Part shown: positions 44,241 to 54,630 of the stretch, in pieces
Layout of the letters: each line of letters begins with the position of its first letter
How positions within the stretch are numbered: position 1 is the first letter of the stretch
Source: Megaustenia siamemsis
Taxonomy: Eukaryota; Mollusca; Gastropoda; Stylommatophora; Ariophantidae
Assembly: GCA_032433765.1 (NCBI GenBank)
Contig: JAVIAB010000160.1
Coordinates: forward strand, 248,001-312,000
Length of the DNA stretch: 64,000 nucleotides
Reading direction: 5' to 3'
Made by a program: the position numbers and the translations under genes
The notes under the pieces: generated by a model
Told to the model about the DNA's origin: nothing
Seen by the model: only the letters and a program-made list of their open reading frames with translations
Databases searched by the model: none

Positions 44241-44846
44241 AACAATGAAATAAAGATAAACTCTACTATATCTAGAATGAGCAACACAGGTAATTCAAGG
44301 ATAATATGTGAAAATTAGTAAGCTAAAATATATATAAAAATTAAAGCAAGACTTAACTTCTAGATTCAAAAGCTCCCAGCGAGTAGATGACTGAGTTAAA
44401 TTGGGGGGGGGGGGGTGTCAGTCATGTGATCAGACAAGAAGTTGGATGAGATTACAAGGTGGTAGATTGAGGTTTGAGAAGCAGTCAAGTGTGACACAGG
44501 TAATTACTAGAGATAGGGAAGTGTATATATAGATTGAAAACAAGCAAAGCCCAATGTTACTCAGATAACATGGCTATAAGTGAGGTGTAATAGGGGGATT
44601 ATGGAGGGCTGGCAATGCAGGGTGTTGGAGAGTCAGACAGGAGTAGTGAAAAAGCTATAGGAAAAAAAAGGAAAGGGAAGAGTAAGGTAGAACTGGATTA
44701 TAAAGTGGTAGAATATGTATTGATAATAATTATAAGTGGAGAACAGGCAAACAATAGCTGTGCTGCTGTAATTATAAATATGAGTTGGTAAATAGGGATC
44801 ATGACTCCTGTGGAGGGTGCCAACATACTTTCCTATATGTTATAAA
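44241..44846. other. Intron sequence without a recognised feature
   Basis: A/G-rich DNA with a G run of about 12 at 44404-44415. No gene is recognised. Confidence 0.45.
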
Positions 44847-45235
44847 GACCCAACTCCATGAGTTGGTATGTAGATGTTGTAACTCCATGAGTTGGTGTGT
44901 AAATGTTGTAGCTGCATGAGTTGGTGTGTAAATGTTGTAGCTGCATGAGTTGGTATGTAAATGTTGTAGCTGCATGAGTTGGTATGTAAATGTTGTAGCT
45001 CCATGAGTTGGTATGTAAATGTTGTAGCTGCATGAATTGGTATGTAAATGTTGTAGCTCCATGAGTTGGTATGTAAATGTTGTAGCTGCATGAGTTGGTA
45101 TGTAAATGTTGTAGCTCCATGAGTTGGTATGTAAATGTTGTAGCTGCATGAGTTGGTATGTAAATGTTGTAGCTGCATGAGTTGGTATGTAAATGTTATG
45201 GCTCCTTGAGTTGATATGTAAATGTTGTAGCTGAA
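44847..45235. repeat. 29-bp minisatellite, about 13 copies
   Basis: Units of 'tgcatgagttggtatgtaaa' plus 'tgttgtagc'. As 29 is not a multiple of three and the unit has no minus-strand stop in any frame, all three antisense frames stay open for 95-132 codons. These are not genes. Confidence 0.92.
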
Positions 45236-45260
45236 CATTGAACTCCTTTTATTTCCCCAG

Positions 45261-45379
45261 AAACATTGATAGAGCGCATATGCATTGGCTCCAAGCCAAA
45301 AGTCATAGACTTAACACCCAAAAATAAAGTTGCTCACACTTTAACTGAACTACGTGTCAACTGTAAAGCAGATGAGAAA
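45261..45379 (+). CDS. DDX24: DDX24-like helicase, exon h (inter-domain linker)
   Basis: 119 bases between atttccccag and gtaagt. It encodes TLIERICIGSKPKVIDLTPK and NKVAHTLTELRVNCKADEK. The KPKVIDLT phrase followed by a cysteine-containing 'KADEK' marks the start of RecA-like domain 2 in DDX24. It enters in phase 1 and leaves in phase 0. Confidence 0.94.
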
Positions 45380-45584
45380 GTAAGTTATATTGTTTTATCA
45401 TTCTAAAACTTTTGAAGTGACTGCATAAATAGTTTGCAATATGCAGCATATGTGAGTGATGTTTTATTTTTTTGTAAGCTTTGTTCTTAATATTTGGAAT
45501 ATGGTATTGCTTGTCAGTGTTTGAATTTTGTTATTGGTCGCCAATGTTCATTTTTTTTTAATTGCTTGTGTCAGCTTTAAACAG

Positions 45585-46735
45585 GACAAATTTGAAACAA
45601 GTGCAAAGCGTCAAATACTTGGGCACAAGAGGAGACCTGTAAGAACACTTATAAATAGATTTCACAGCGCAGGCACCCAATACAACATGCAAATCTACAC
45701 CAGTAAGACAGAAGTCATGAATATCGCTAAAGAAAAACTAAACATCAACATAACAGTAGACAGCATATAATTAAAACGTGTAGGAATTTAAGTACTTCGG
45801 AAGTTGAATGACAAGCAACATATTTCACAAGCAGCAGAAATAGAGACTCAAGATGCAACAAAGCTTTTTAAATCATTGGACAACTACCACCATTGCTGTC
45901 CAAGAAGAAAATAACATAAGAGGCAGATCAGGCATTCTACAATACAATCTTCATCCTTTTATCCTAAAGTTGTCCTGCTGATGCCAGACCTGGATGAACA
46001 ATAAGAAAAATATGTATATGTTCATCATCTTTTCTGTATATGTCTATCATCTTTTCGAGCTGAAAACGGCACATATAGCATAAATTCTAGACTCTTGTGT
46101 CCAACAAACTTTGAACTATCAGATTTTGCACATGACCTGCTTTGTGTCTTGCCACACAGCTCTGTTCTGGATGAGTTTCTCAATCTTTTTGAGGGAGCTG
46201 ATCCCTGCTGTTGTTGCCTCTCAATTCAATGTTCTTTTTAGTGTTTCTCTAGGTCAGTCTCTTTTTCTTTTACCCTCTAGTTCCCATTTGAGGGCCTTCT
46301 TTGAAATTCTCTTGTTGTCCCATCTCAACGAAACGCCAACTTATGACCACCTACTTCTCTTGATGATGGTTGATATTTTTGCTTAATAAGAAAATAGAAT
46401 AAGAAAAATAGCCAGGACCATGATGAAATGTGTTAGACAACCTAAGGTAAGAAATCGCCTGAGAGATAAGATCAGAAATGAAGAACTGAGAAAAAAAAAG
46501 CTAGGAATAATTACCACTTTGAATACATAAATGAATAATACATAAAATGATTTTGCCATGTAAGACAGAAAGACCAAAACAGCATAATAAACATTGCTAG
46601 AACGGCAGTATCGAGGGTCGACCACAAAAAAGAGCGGTTGAAGGATTATTAGAAGCACTAGGAAACAGAAGAGCAAAAGTCTGCAAACTTTATCTCCCCT
46701 CAACCTTGAGAGGCAAACGATAAAGAAAAGAAGAA
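45585..46735 (+). mobile_element. LINE family C copy, decayed, split by a LINE G-like insertion
   Basis: The left part (45585-46011) repeats the family C palm/thumb region (QYNMQIYTSKTEVMNIAKEK); the right part (46398-46735) continues to the 3' end ('ggtcgaccacaaaaaaga', 'gaagcactaggaaacagaag'). An insert of 386 bp with a 12-bp duplication (aataagaaaaat) divides them. The intact family C site at 34218-34236 shows the empty target. Confidence 0.75.
46012..46397 (-). mobile_element. LINE G-like 3' end nested in LINE C
   Basis: Minus-strand remnants of the family G C-terminus (region of 'gagggagctgatccctgctg') and the variant tail 'gacggcacatatagca' shared with 3224-3345 and 12542-12655. The 12-bp duplication aataagaaaaat (46000-46011, 46398-46409) marks a normal insertion. 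Confidence 0.75.
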
Positions 46736-46831
46736 GTAGTGTCACAGTAGCATTGATCAAGTATTTTTTATTTTCACATTTTAAAAATTTCTTATAAGAA
46801 TGTTGTCATTTTTTTTATTTGTTTCTAATAG

Positions 46832-47009
46832 GATTTCTACCTGTACTATTTCCTGTGTCACCATTCTGGCAGGACTTTGGTTTTTGCCAACAGTAAAGAC
46901 TGTGTACGACGTCTTGTTTCAGTGTTTACTCTCCTGCAGTGCTCTCCCTTGCCACTTCATGCTGATATGCAGCAAAGACAAAGACTAAAAAATTTGGAAA
47001 GGTTTGCAG
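46832..47009 (+). CDS. DDX24: DDX24-like helicase, exon i (motif IV)
   Basis: 178 bases between tttctaatag and gtgtgt. It encodes [20 protein letters not shown], with motif IV (LVFANS), [20 protein letters not shown], and [19 protein letters not shown]. The last stretch, where others have HxxxxQxxR, positions domain 2 on [11 protein letters not shown] is a DDX24 signature. It enters in phase 0 and leaves in phase 1, before the largest intron in the window. Confidence 0.96.
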
Positions 47010-47289
47010 GTGTGTAATGACTAATGCATTTTATGTGGCTATCATTTAGTCTGCACTGTTGTTATTGTGTTTATGTTTTTGACTTTCTATTAGTGCCATA
47101 TAATATAATAAGAAATTATGTGTGGAAGTGAGTGTGCGTGTGAGTGATAATGTCAAATATTCAACCTTGTCAACTTTTTTCAGTCTTTTAAATATAGTTT
47201 GTAAGTCTTTTTGTTGTCTATGTTTGAAATATACAGTTGTTTGTAAACCTTTGTTGTCTATGTTTGAAATATAGTTGTTTGTGTGTTCA

Positions 47290-47850
47290 ATCGATGACAT
47301 AGATCTTTGTGAAGAAATGGTACGAGTGACATCAGAGTGCAGTACATCTTTCTCGTTGTCATCACTGTAGATAGAGAATGTAGACAAAGAAACCCATTGG
47401 TCATTGAGGCAGAAGTGCAGGCCTTGATTTTTTAGAACTCTTCTAATAGTGACACAGTTATTTACATAGACTGGTCTGTTATTTGGCACGTACAGAGCTT
47501 GCGGGCTTTCACGGCTCCTTGACAGAACTGTGAAGGAAGGCAGTAGTGCTTTCACGTTGGCTATAAGTAGTTTGACCATGGAAATTATGGCTTGAGACAC
47601 AGCTTTATACACGTGTGTGTTTCATCAGTGAGTCTGTTCAGAAAGATCACAACTGGCTGTGCTTGATGGCAGTGGTTACAGTCTCTGGGGACGTCTATTC
47701 TAAATAAAAAGTGTCTGCTTCATTTTCATGCCAGGACACATGGATGTAATGAGTGTGCTGACAGACTTGTCAGTTTAAATGAAGCTGAATGTCGAAGGGC
47801 ACTGAACTGCTTTGACATTCTGAGTGCCCTCAGGGGCACTGGATGAAAAA
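47290..47850 (+). mobile_element. Badly decayed LINE F RNase H region
   Basis: The plus strand shows 'cagttatttacatagactgg' (VIYIDW for VIYTDG), an SLTMEIMA echo of SMTMEVIAV, and about 270 bases later 'catgccaggacacatggatg' then 'tgtgctgacagacttgtcag', counterparts of VPGHAGV and ERADRLA. Nearly every frame is broken. It is a third, older copy next to the better one at 48600. Confidence 0.5.
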
Positions 47851-47879
47851 CACGACCAAAAAAAAATTACCATGAGTCC

Positions 47880-48350
47880 TGTAATTGAGATCCATGTGTC
47901 CATTCAATGCCTTTATTACCTGCACAGCATTTCTGCTATGAAGTGATGGCAATTCCAGATAACAAGGTAGATCAAATACATCTTTGTTTGCATTCCAGTA
48001 TCAATCTGGAATTGTTCACTCAATCCTGCCTCTGTGCAAACTGCACATAAGAAGTTGTCATGCAGATCTTTGGTGATGTTGCTGATTTTTTTTTATGGTA
48101 TTCCGTATTATTTCAATATATTTCACAATGTATGTATGCTGTCGAAAGCATTTTTGAAGTAAATAACAAAAATTATTTCTATATTTTCCTGCAATATAAT
48201 TGTTAGAGTGAGAATATAATCAGGTAGCTTTTCTAAATCCTGCTTGTTCTTCGTGTAATAACAGTCTCTGCTTCATCTTCTGTTCATAATGATCTTACAG
48301 AATACATTAGAGGCAACTGATAGAAGAGTCATTCTTCTCCAGTTGCAATC
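47880..48350 (-). mobile_element. Decayed LINE G-like reverse transcriptase, antisense
   Basis: The reverse strand parallels 10400-10890 base by base with many changes: 'atgcctttattacctgcacagcatttc', 'gtcgaaagcatttttgaag' and 'cctgcttgttcttcgtg'. It covers the region from the RT finger to the palm. No useful frame survives. Confidence 0.55.
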
Positions 48351-48599
48351 CTCAAGTTTTTTGTTTTTTTTTGGACAATCTTTTTCCACTTTGGAAATAC
48401 CTTTTCTGCTTTCTTTGTTGTAGTGAGTATTTTTGCAATAGTTTTAAGTCGTTGTTATCATTAGTCTTTAGCATCTCATATGTTATATTGTGTAGTGTAG
48501 GAGCACAACTTGGAGGTATATGTAGAACAAAGTAAAGAGTATTGGTTAGCTGGAAGGAGTGTATCTGTGCATTTTCAACAAGACAATCTTGTAAAACGT

Positions 48600-49173
48600 G
48601 TAAACAATAACGGACACTCCGTGTATAGCAATGAGGTATCTTCTTGACTTTCCAACCATGGAAGACCGAATCAAGAACTGGAGAGCACGAGCATACCTGA
48701 AGATTAGTACAGATACAGAGCATCCATTGCACCACGTACTCAACACAGTGAAAGGAGCCAGGCTAAAAAGAGGCAAATCATGGGTGGGCCGAGCAGAAGA
48801 TGTCATCAAACAGGTCTGTGGGCTTACCAATATCAGCGTTGGTGAGGAGTTGATACCGGTGCCTACGTCATTCAAGGGGTCTTTCTCGTGTATTGTCACA
48901 CTCAACAGGAAAAGTAGGGAACAGAACCTGGTCATGGTTAATGCTGAGGTCAACGGTCTCATCTGCGATAACACCGATGAGAAAGATGCAGTCATCTATA
49001 CAGACGGATCTGTAATACGACACCAAAGAAGTGCATGGGCATTTACAGCACGCTCGGCAGGCAGAATAGTCAAGGAAGACAGTGGTGCATACGTCATGAC
49101 CACGAGTAGCATGACAATGGAGTTGATTGCAGTGACCAAGGCATTCAACTGGTTAGAGTCACAAGACTACACC
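48600..49173 (+). pseudogene. LINE family F, left half (connector and first half of RNase H)
   Basis: One open frame from 48631 encodes MRYLLDFPTMEDRIKNWRAR, the LINE connector, then AVIYTDGSV and SSMTMELIAVTKAFNWLESQ, the first two RNase H catalytic blocks. The frame is cut at 49173 after 'gactacacc' by the Polinton and resumes in sense at 58029. Compared with the copy at 41990, nothing is lost apart from the insertion. It is 5'-truncated; the reverse transcriptase is absent. Confidence 0.85.
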
Positions 49174-50150
49174 AGTAGTAGGGGTGGCGGTATACCCAAT
49201 CCAAAAAGTGCACGTGCATGCACCAAAATCGCACCAAAGACAATGGATTTTGCACCGTGCAATGGTGCCAAAAAAAAAATTCTCTATTTTTTTCGAAATT
49301 TACTTTTTTGGGGGTAATTTTTTTTTGGGTTCGTCAGTTTGTCGAAACGGTCCACTGCGTCTGAGGGATTAACTCACGTAAATTGAAAAGATCGTGGCTC
49401 GGTGGTAATCGGCTTATCACGTGGTGCGTGCGGGTCGTGATCGGCTCTCGCGGGGTCTGTTGCTCGCTGGTTATGGACACCAGTGGTTCTAAAACTTGTG
49501 TGTCAGCGGTTCTAAAACTTGCGCGCTCATGCCGGTTATCGGGGCGTGCGGGTGGGGAAAGGGGGTGCTTTTATTGGTCGAGTGTTATTAGTATCGTTAG
49601 CATCATGTGTGAGGTGGGTATTAGGCAACAGGAGGCGACATGTAAAAAAAAAAATGCTGACAAGCAATGACGTTGAAGGGTGGTATTGTTAGGAAAAGGT
49701 AAATACGACTATCTCGCGTGCGACGAGGGTGGGTGAACGGGGTTGGTCGGCACAGGGTGTGTTATTGTAGTATCGCTATTATCATGTACCAGGTGTGATT
49801 ATAGCGATTTTTTTTTAGTGACACATCATCATTATGTGCCACCCTCAACAGCAACATGTACCCTTCATGTCCTATCATCATACCACACAAAGTATCAAAC
49901 CGATTATTAGTGACACATCATCATCATGTGCCACCCTCAACAGCATCATCAACCCTTCATGTCCTATCATCATCATCATCATCATCAAGCCACACAAAGT
50001 ATCAACCAGCGAAATTCTCTCTCTCTCTCTCTCTCTCTCTCTTTCACATTCATGGTAAAGCAAAACAAAATTCGATCTATATTTCACACCTTTATTATTA
50101 ATACAACAAATATACAACACTTATTTGAAAATATATATATTACTGTCCGG
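49174..50150. repeat. Polinton left terminal inverted repeat (977 bp)
   Basis: Inverted match to 57031-58028. From the tip: a GC-mixed segment, A/T runs, a GC-rich stretch, two units of a ~70-bp repeat containing 'catgtgccaccctcaacagc', a CT run (50016-50042, longer than on the right) and an inner edge 'tactgtccgg'. It differs from the right copy by one fewer ~70-bp unit, CT-run length and a 14-base insertion near 50120. Confidence 0.93.
50091..50096 (-). terminator. Poly(A) signal in left repeat
   Basis: AATAAA on the minus strand, about 44 bases past the protease stop codon. It is the mirror of 57073-57078. It would serve the leftward gene set. Confidence 0.6.
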
Positions 50151-50646
50151 ATGTTGACTTTGGGCATCCATGGGCCCCTCGAAGCCGAAGTTTCCACGGG
50201 GTGAACAAACGATAAATGATACGGTCGTTTATGTGCTGTCTCGATGAAAAAGGCATGAGAATTCTGTTAAGTTTCGCGACACGACACTTAAGAAGTATAT
50301 AATAAACACAATATAGACCGCACGTGTTGCTAAACAAATCTTGCAACACCCGCGGGTTGTAGACGAATGGAACGTGTGAGTTTTGCTCTATAAAGTTTAA
50401 AATATCCACGTGTCTGGGAGGCAAACCGTAGGAATCGAAATACTCACATTCGCCGAGACCGTTGTAAAATAGGGCCACCCAATGCTCACCGGGTTCGTGC
50501 GCAGGGTCGGTGTTTATGACAAAGGCTGCGGTCGCTGTTGGGTCAATGCTGGGCGGTAAGTGGTCTCGTGGAATGACACTAACGAGGGAACAACGTCGAA
50601 CGAAAATATCCGACATCAAAAGGTTGTAAATCTCCCTCGTGTTCAT
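50140..50646 (-). CDS. Adenovirus-type cysteine protease (Polinton PRO)
   Basis: 168 codons from ATG at 50646, intact. It looks like the adenain/ULP1-like protease that matures capsid proteins in adenoviruses and is carried by Polintons. Likely catalytic residues, in family order: His55 in EHWVALFYN, Asp71 in YFDSYGLPP, Gln102 in VLQDLFSNTCG and nucleophile Cys109 in the same NTCG block. Length is typical for the family (about 170-200). It is the last gene of the leftward set, 16 bases after the capsid gene stop. Its final codons CAG TAA lie inside the left terminal repeat, so the repeat defines its C-terminus. A more upstream non-ATG start is possible but unlikely. Confidence 0.9.
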   Translation of the reverse strand: MNTREIYNLLMSDIFVRRCSLVSVIPRDHLPPSIDPTATAAFVINTDPAHEPGEHWVALFYNGLGECEYFDSYGLPPRHVDILNFIEQNSHVPFVYNPRVLQDLFSNTCGLYCVYYILLKCRVAKLNRILMPFSSRQHINDRIIYRLFTPWKLRLRGAHGCPKSTSGQ

Positions 50647-50662
50647 CTTCTTCCTCTTTCTC

Positions 50663-51967
50663 TCAAACGGCAAAGTCTATTAGAATCTGCCTTGTCTTGG
50701 ACACCTCGAGCACCGAGTCCAACTCGGCGTAGACGATAACTTGTAGGGGAGTAGTTGTGGGAGCGGCAAACTTTAGTTCCTTCGTCAAGGGTCCGCTTGT
50801 GGCTAGCTCAAAATGGGAGCCGTCCAGTAGGCTGGACGAGAGGTCAAAACCAAATAAACAGTATCCGTCCTTGAACTCTCTATAATCAACGTTATTCCCA
50901 GCGTCTTTACCAATCAGACCCATGGCCAGATTTGTGCCGAAAAAAGCTCTCGCGTATTGATTTAGTTCAAAGTCCATAGTTAGAGGCTTTCCCGAGATAC
51001 ATTTCCCATCGACCGTCAGGTTCATATAAATCAGACCAAAGTGTTGAAAATTGAACGGGTTAGCTGTATAAACACCATTAAACGCACTGGCCGTAATTAG
51101 ACCTATCACTATACGGGTCGGTGTTTGAGACAAAAATAAATTGTCTTGACTGTGGGAGAACATCCCGCTAGCGATGGAAAATGTCTTGATGGTAACCCTC
51201 TTGATCGGGTACCGCACATTCCCGCTTAAGAGAGCCTTTTCGTGGGCCAGAGAAATCGCGGGGTTTAGCTTAGCTTTCCTGACCACGAGCGCGGCGTAGG
51301 TGATAACACTCTTATAACTCACAGAGCTATCGTGATCCGTGAGGTTGAACACATCCTTCGAGGGCGTGAGTTTTATCTTTACATCGACTCTGTTTAACAT
51401 GTAACGATCCTGAACAAAGACATCAGAGTGCAAACGACCCATCATTTCAACCTCTTTACTACCCGAAGTCAAAACGCGCCGTGTTTTAAAACCCTCATTT
51501 TCTTTCAAATCGTCATGGTGGCCAGCTGTGTCTTGGTAGAACAGAGCGGCCGTCAAGTATCCCGTTTTCGCATCCTCCCCGTAATTTAGCGTGGCCTCAA
51601 ATACTGCTCTAAAAGGATAGGTACTCTCCGACGGTGTAACCAACGTGTCGTTTAGCGATACGTCGACTTGTGAAAATACACTGTGAAGATAATTGTTGAC
51701 CGGTCCTACCTCAGCATCGGGTGGTACACTATCACCATTCGGGAGGGTGATCTTGACCCGCAGATGTAAAAACGTGTTGAAAAGATCTAGATACTCCTCG
51801 CTGTTTCCAGAAATGAAAAACTCTATCGGTGCGCTATGCGACAAGGCTGCGATCGGACGAATTTCAATAAACTGACCAGAGTCTAGAGATGTCTGTGTGG
51901 GTGGAACGCTAAATAAATCCAAACCAGAGTGAAGACATTCACACGATTTGGGGTGAATGAGGGACAT
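50663..51967 (-). CDS. Major capsid protein candidate, double jelly-roll type (Polinton)
   Basis: 434 codons, intact, ATG at 51967. The sequence is beta-rich with few charged clusters and no membrane segment. It contains PIEFFISGNSEEYLDLFNTF near residues 49-68, DVSLNDTLVTPSESTYPFRA near 102-121 and, near the end, QVIVYAELDSVLEVSKTRQI. Proteins of this kind occur widely in invertebrate genomes under the name 'F54H12.2-like' and, as I recall, correspond to the predicted Polinton capsid. Capsid trimers would form the shell, in line with the neighbouring protease and packaging ATPase. Two bases separate it from the upstream small basic gene. The fold itself cannot be verified by eye. Confidence 0.75.
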   Translation of the reverse strand: MSLIHPKSCECLHSGLDLFSVPPTQTSLDSGQFIEIRPIAALSHSAPIEFFISGNSEEYLDLFNTFLHLRVKITLPNGDSVPPDAEVGPVNNYLHSVFSQVDVSLNDTLVTPSESTYPFRAVFEATLNYGEDAKTGYLTAALFYQDTAGHHDDLKENEGFKTRRVLTSGSKEVEMMGRLHSDVFVQDRYMLNRVDVKIKLTPSKDVFNLTDHDSSVSYKSVITYAALVVRKAKLNPAISLAHEKALLSGNVRYPIKRVTIKTFSIASGMFSHSQDNLFLSQTPTRIVIGLITASAFNGVYTANPFNFQHFGLIYMNLTVDGKCISGKPLTMDFELNQYARAFFGTNLAMGLIGKDAGNNVDYREFKDGYCLFGFDLSSSLLDGSHFELATSGPLTKELKFAAPTTTPLQVIVYAELDSVLEVSKTRQILIDFAV

Positions 51968-51969
51968 TA

Positions 51970-52377
51970 TTAGTCAAAAATATCCTTTGCCACCCTCGTC
52001 TTCTTGCTGTTGTGCACCGAATGAAGATGGAACCGTCTAGCTGTCGGTTTTATCCTCTTCGTAACGGGTTCTCCTGGTGGAGGTAACTTCATAACTCGCT
52101 TTCTGCTTTGCCGTAAACCACTTCCTGATTGGTTGTTAACACTCAGGTGGTCTACGGCCCCGTGTATCAACCGCTGACCGGCCTCCTTAGCTCGTTCTTT
52201 GAAAGCTTCACCGACATTTTTCCCGGCTAGTGCGACCTGCAGACCGGTCCCCAAGCCTTCTCTGAGCAAGACCTTACCGCCGGTTTTTAGCCAGGGTAAA
52301 ATAGCCCTCCCGATTCCACCAAAGAAACTACCGATTCCTCGACCGCTCTGACTTCGACCTCCTATAAACACGGACAT
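51970..52377 (-). CDS. Small basic Gly-rich protein (Polinton, adenovirus core/pVI-like in style)
   Basis: 135 codons, intact, ATG at 52377. It has a Gly-rich, amphipathic N-terminus (GRGIGSFFGGIGRAILPWLK), a helical middle (AGKNVGEAFKERAKEAGQRL) and a C-terminal half full of Arg/Lys with KKTR and KRIK-type nuclear-signal clusters. Polintons carry such a gene next to the capsid gene. Adenovirus pVI and core proteins have the same style, which hints at an internal virion protein cut by the protease. That function is inferred from context only. Confidence 0.7.
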   Translation of the reverse strand: MSVFIGGRSQSGRGIGSFFGGIGRAILPWLKTGGKVLLREGLGTGLQVALAGKNVGEAFKERAKEAGQRLIHGAVDHLSVNNQSGSGLRQSRKRVMKLPPPGEPVTKRIKPTARRFHLHSVHNSKKTRVAKDIFD

Positions 52378-52451
52378 TCAATCACCCGCCTGACAACAGT
52401 AAAAGTCTTCGTATAACTCAACATCTCTATGAAGGGGGGTGTGTCTCACCA

Positions 52452-53248
52452 TTATACCAGCTCGAGATGTTTCTTCACTCGAAAGTGTACCGTTAGCACC
52501 GACGTCCCACTGGTGAATGGAATGGTTTTTCCGTGTTTGTTGGCTAAAAGGATCTCCACGGTATCGAAGGAAAATCGACTATGGGGGACGTAGTGAGGCT
52601 TATCGTAGATCTGAAACACCGCGGTGTGATTTCTATTGAGAACAGGCACGCTCCTGAGGAGAGGTACCATCACATCCCCGACGGGTCTGGGGGAAACGAG
52701 ATCGCAGTAGACGTAGACATTCTTCGCAACACTTTCCAAGTCCATTACGCCCACGCTGAAGATATCGGGAGCCGTGTCTGATATAGAGGTCGTGGGGAAG
52801 GCTAACATGTTTTTCAAAGTGTCGCTTATGGTAACACTGACTCCTTTTTCGTAAAGTTTCAAGATGGCTTTATTCACCTCTTTTACGTAAATGAATTTCA
52901 TTTTTTTCCCTTTCACACCCCTGTACGACTCATCCTCTGCTTTTATGATCGCGCATTCAACGCGCCGATGAACGCATCGGGTTTCGTGTATAACCCAGGC
53001 TCCAAGGTCACGTTGAGATGAAATCTAGCATCGCAAATATCGTCGTTAGCGAGAGATTCGTACCGAATCCAGACATCACCCTCTATTACATTGAAATAAT
53101 TTAGCGGAAACTGTATCTCCACCAGTGCGATCTCATACTGCGTCGAAATGTCAATGGTCTGAGGGAGTTTAACGAAAAAGTGGCCGGGGTTATTATCCTT
53201 AAAAAGTTCCATAGATGCGTTGCTGGGCAGGGTGACATAAAAACTCAT
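52452..53248 (-). pseudogene. Minor capsid (penton-like) protein, frameshifted
   Basis: Two frames make up the gene. The first half starts at ATG 53248 (MSFYVTLPSNASMELF, then FFVKLPQTIDISTQYEIALV) and stops at 52943. The second runs to 52452 (SVTISDTLKNMLAFPTTSIS, then YVYCDLVSPRPVGDVMVPLL). The change of frame falls in a short GC dinucleotide run at about 52949-52954. This protein is a regular Polinton partner of the major capsid and was proposed to be the single jelly-roll vertex protein. The break would remove the C-terminal half. The rest of the sequence looks undamaged, so the lesion is probably recent. Confidence 0.75.
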
Positions 53249-53265
53249 TTTTTTTTTTACTCGTT

Positions 53266-53565
53266 TCACCGTCGCCTCTCCAAGTTTGGATTCGGTAGCA
53301 TGTAACCCAAACAGCTGCTCAGTAGGGCTATCCATAGTTTTCCCTCCTTCGCGTCTGGCTTTTCGGTGGTCAGATTGAACAGCGAGACCGCTACAACTGT
53401 ATATATAACTACCACTTGACAAATAAAGACAAGTTCTAAGTAGGGGGATAGTTTCCCAAACATCGACCCCCAGCAGCATGGTTCGCCCTCTCTCCTCACT
53501 CCCGAGTTTACGGCTCGCAAATCGGGCTCTCCACCAAAAGTTACCACTTCTTCTTCTTCTCGCAT
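53266..53565 (-). CDS. Small membrane protein of Polinton
   Basis: 99 codons from ATG 53565. The N-terminus is acidic (MREEEEVV). A strong hydrophobic segment lies at residues 43-62 (ELVFICQVVVIYTVVAVSLF), and a second moderately hydrophobic stretch at 78-90 (WIALLSSCLGYML) precedes a basic end (ERRR). The topology suggests a single-pass or hairpin membrane protein. Comparable short genes lie beside the minor capsid gene in other Polintons, but their role is unknown to me. The start is only three bases from the integrase stop. Earlier non-ATG extensions overlap the integrase and were not used. Confidence 0.65.
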   Translation of the reverse strand: MREEEEVVTFGGEPDLRAVNSGVRREGEPCCWGSMFGKLSPYLELVFICQVVVIYTVVAVSLFNLTTEKPDAKEGKLWIALLSSCLGYMLPNPNLERRR

Positions 53566-53567
53566 CT

Positions 53568-54630
53568 CTAGTTTTTGTATCTGACAATGTCCTTGGACGG
53601 TATCCAACTGTTAAATGAGGAATCGTACCCAAACCATTTGACTAAACTCTCCTTTCGCCCAAAGGATGTGCGACGCTCGGTTATGATACTCTCGATTCTG
53701 TACTCGTGCTTGTCTCCAACTTTTAAAATTCCGGTGTGTAGAATGACCCCTCTATCTCATCGTCTTTCAACACATATGTAACGGGGTTTGTTTCATTTAC
53801 TCGACTGATGGAAAACAGTTCCTCCGTCCAAGCCGGGGCATAACCCTTTTTAAAATTGGCTCTGCCCAGGACCAGTCTCACACTCGATCACCAGGCTTGT
53901 ACAGGGGTCTTTCAAATTTAAAGTTGCGTTTGCTATTATACAACGTGTTCCATACCTGTTCTTGATTGTCTGCGTTGACGTCGACCGGTGCCATTTTTAT
54001 ACTTCTGTGATACGAATGGTTATAACTTCGAAGTAGGGCGGGTAGGACTCGGACATAAGACAGTTTATTGGATTTCGTGAAATATCGCCACATCCGTTGT
54101 TTCAGAGTCCTATTAAAGCGTTCCACCACGGCGGCCTTAATATCTTCGTTCTGCGTAGTGAAAAAGTGAACGTTGTTGTCAGCGAGGAATTTCTGAAATG
54201 TTCTGTTCAGAAACTCTGACCCCTTATCCGTTTGAAAACTCGCGGGTTTCCCATCGAGAAATATCTTACCGACGGCTTCCACTAAGGATTTCCCCGTTTT
54301 GGTTCATATCGGTACAGACCACGCGAATTTACTGAAAACGTCCACGCAAGAAACTAAATAGGAATATCCATCGTTGTGTTTTTTCAAATGTCTCAAATCA
54401 ATTAGGTCTGCCTGATATTGCTGTTGGGGGCCACTCGTTATAATGGGACGCCTTTCAAATCTGCGACGAATTGGTTTATGAAGGGTATAGGTATCCTGAT
54501 GACTCAGCCATTGTTTGATCTTTGCGAGTCCCAGTTTGGTGTTACGTTGCAGGGCCGTTGCACCACTATACGCCCCTGGACGACTAGGGTCAAAGTAATG
54601 ACATCTCAATATTTTCTCCACCGTTCCCAT
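53568..54630 (-). pseudogene. Retroviral-type integrase (Polinton INT), one nonsense and two frameshifts
   Basis: It starts at ATG 54630. The first part includes the region before the core and QQQYQADLIDLR with the first catalytic Asp. A TGA at 54302-54304 interrupts it. The second part has FQTDKGSEFLN (second Asp) and AAVVERFNRTLKQRMWRYF (Glu), about 35 residues apart. The frame shifts near 53880 and again near 53732. The last piece (KVGDKHEYRIES, then SLVKWFGYDSSFNSWIPSKD) is a chromo-like domain, usual for Polinton integrases, ending at TAG 53568-53570. It would insert the linear DNA and create the 6-bp duplication. As read it cannot make a full enzyme. The start overlaps the upstream gene by 25 bases. 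Confidence 0.85.

Noticed and set aside
44799..45238. Three overlapping antisense frames rich in HLHTNS and YNIYIPTH
   Set aside because: Product of a 29-bp repeat without stops in any frame.
47046..47612. Minus-strand 188-codon frame
   Set aside because: It runs antisense to a decayed RNase H region of LINE F and shows no domain of its own.
49174..50139. Looked for DNA polymerase B, a helicase or a terminal-protein gene in the Polinton ends
   Set aside because: The interval is fully occupied by the inverted repeat and has no conserved polymerase motif in any frame. The same holds for 57042-58028.
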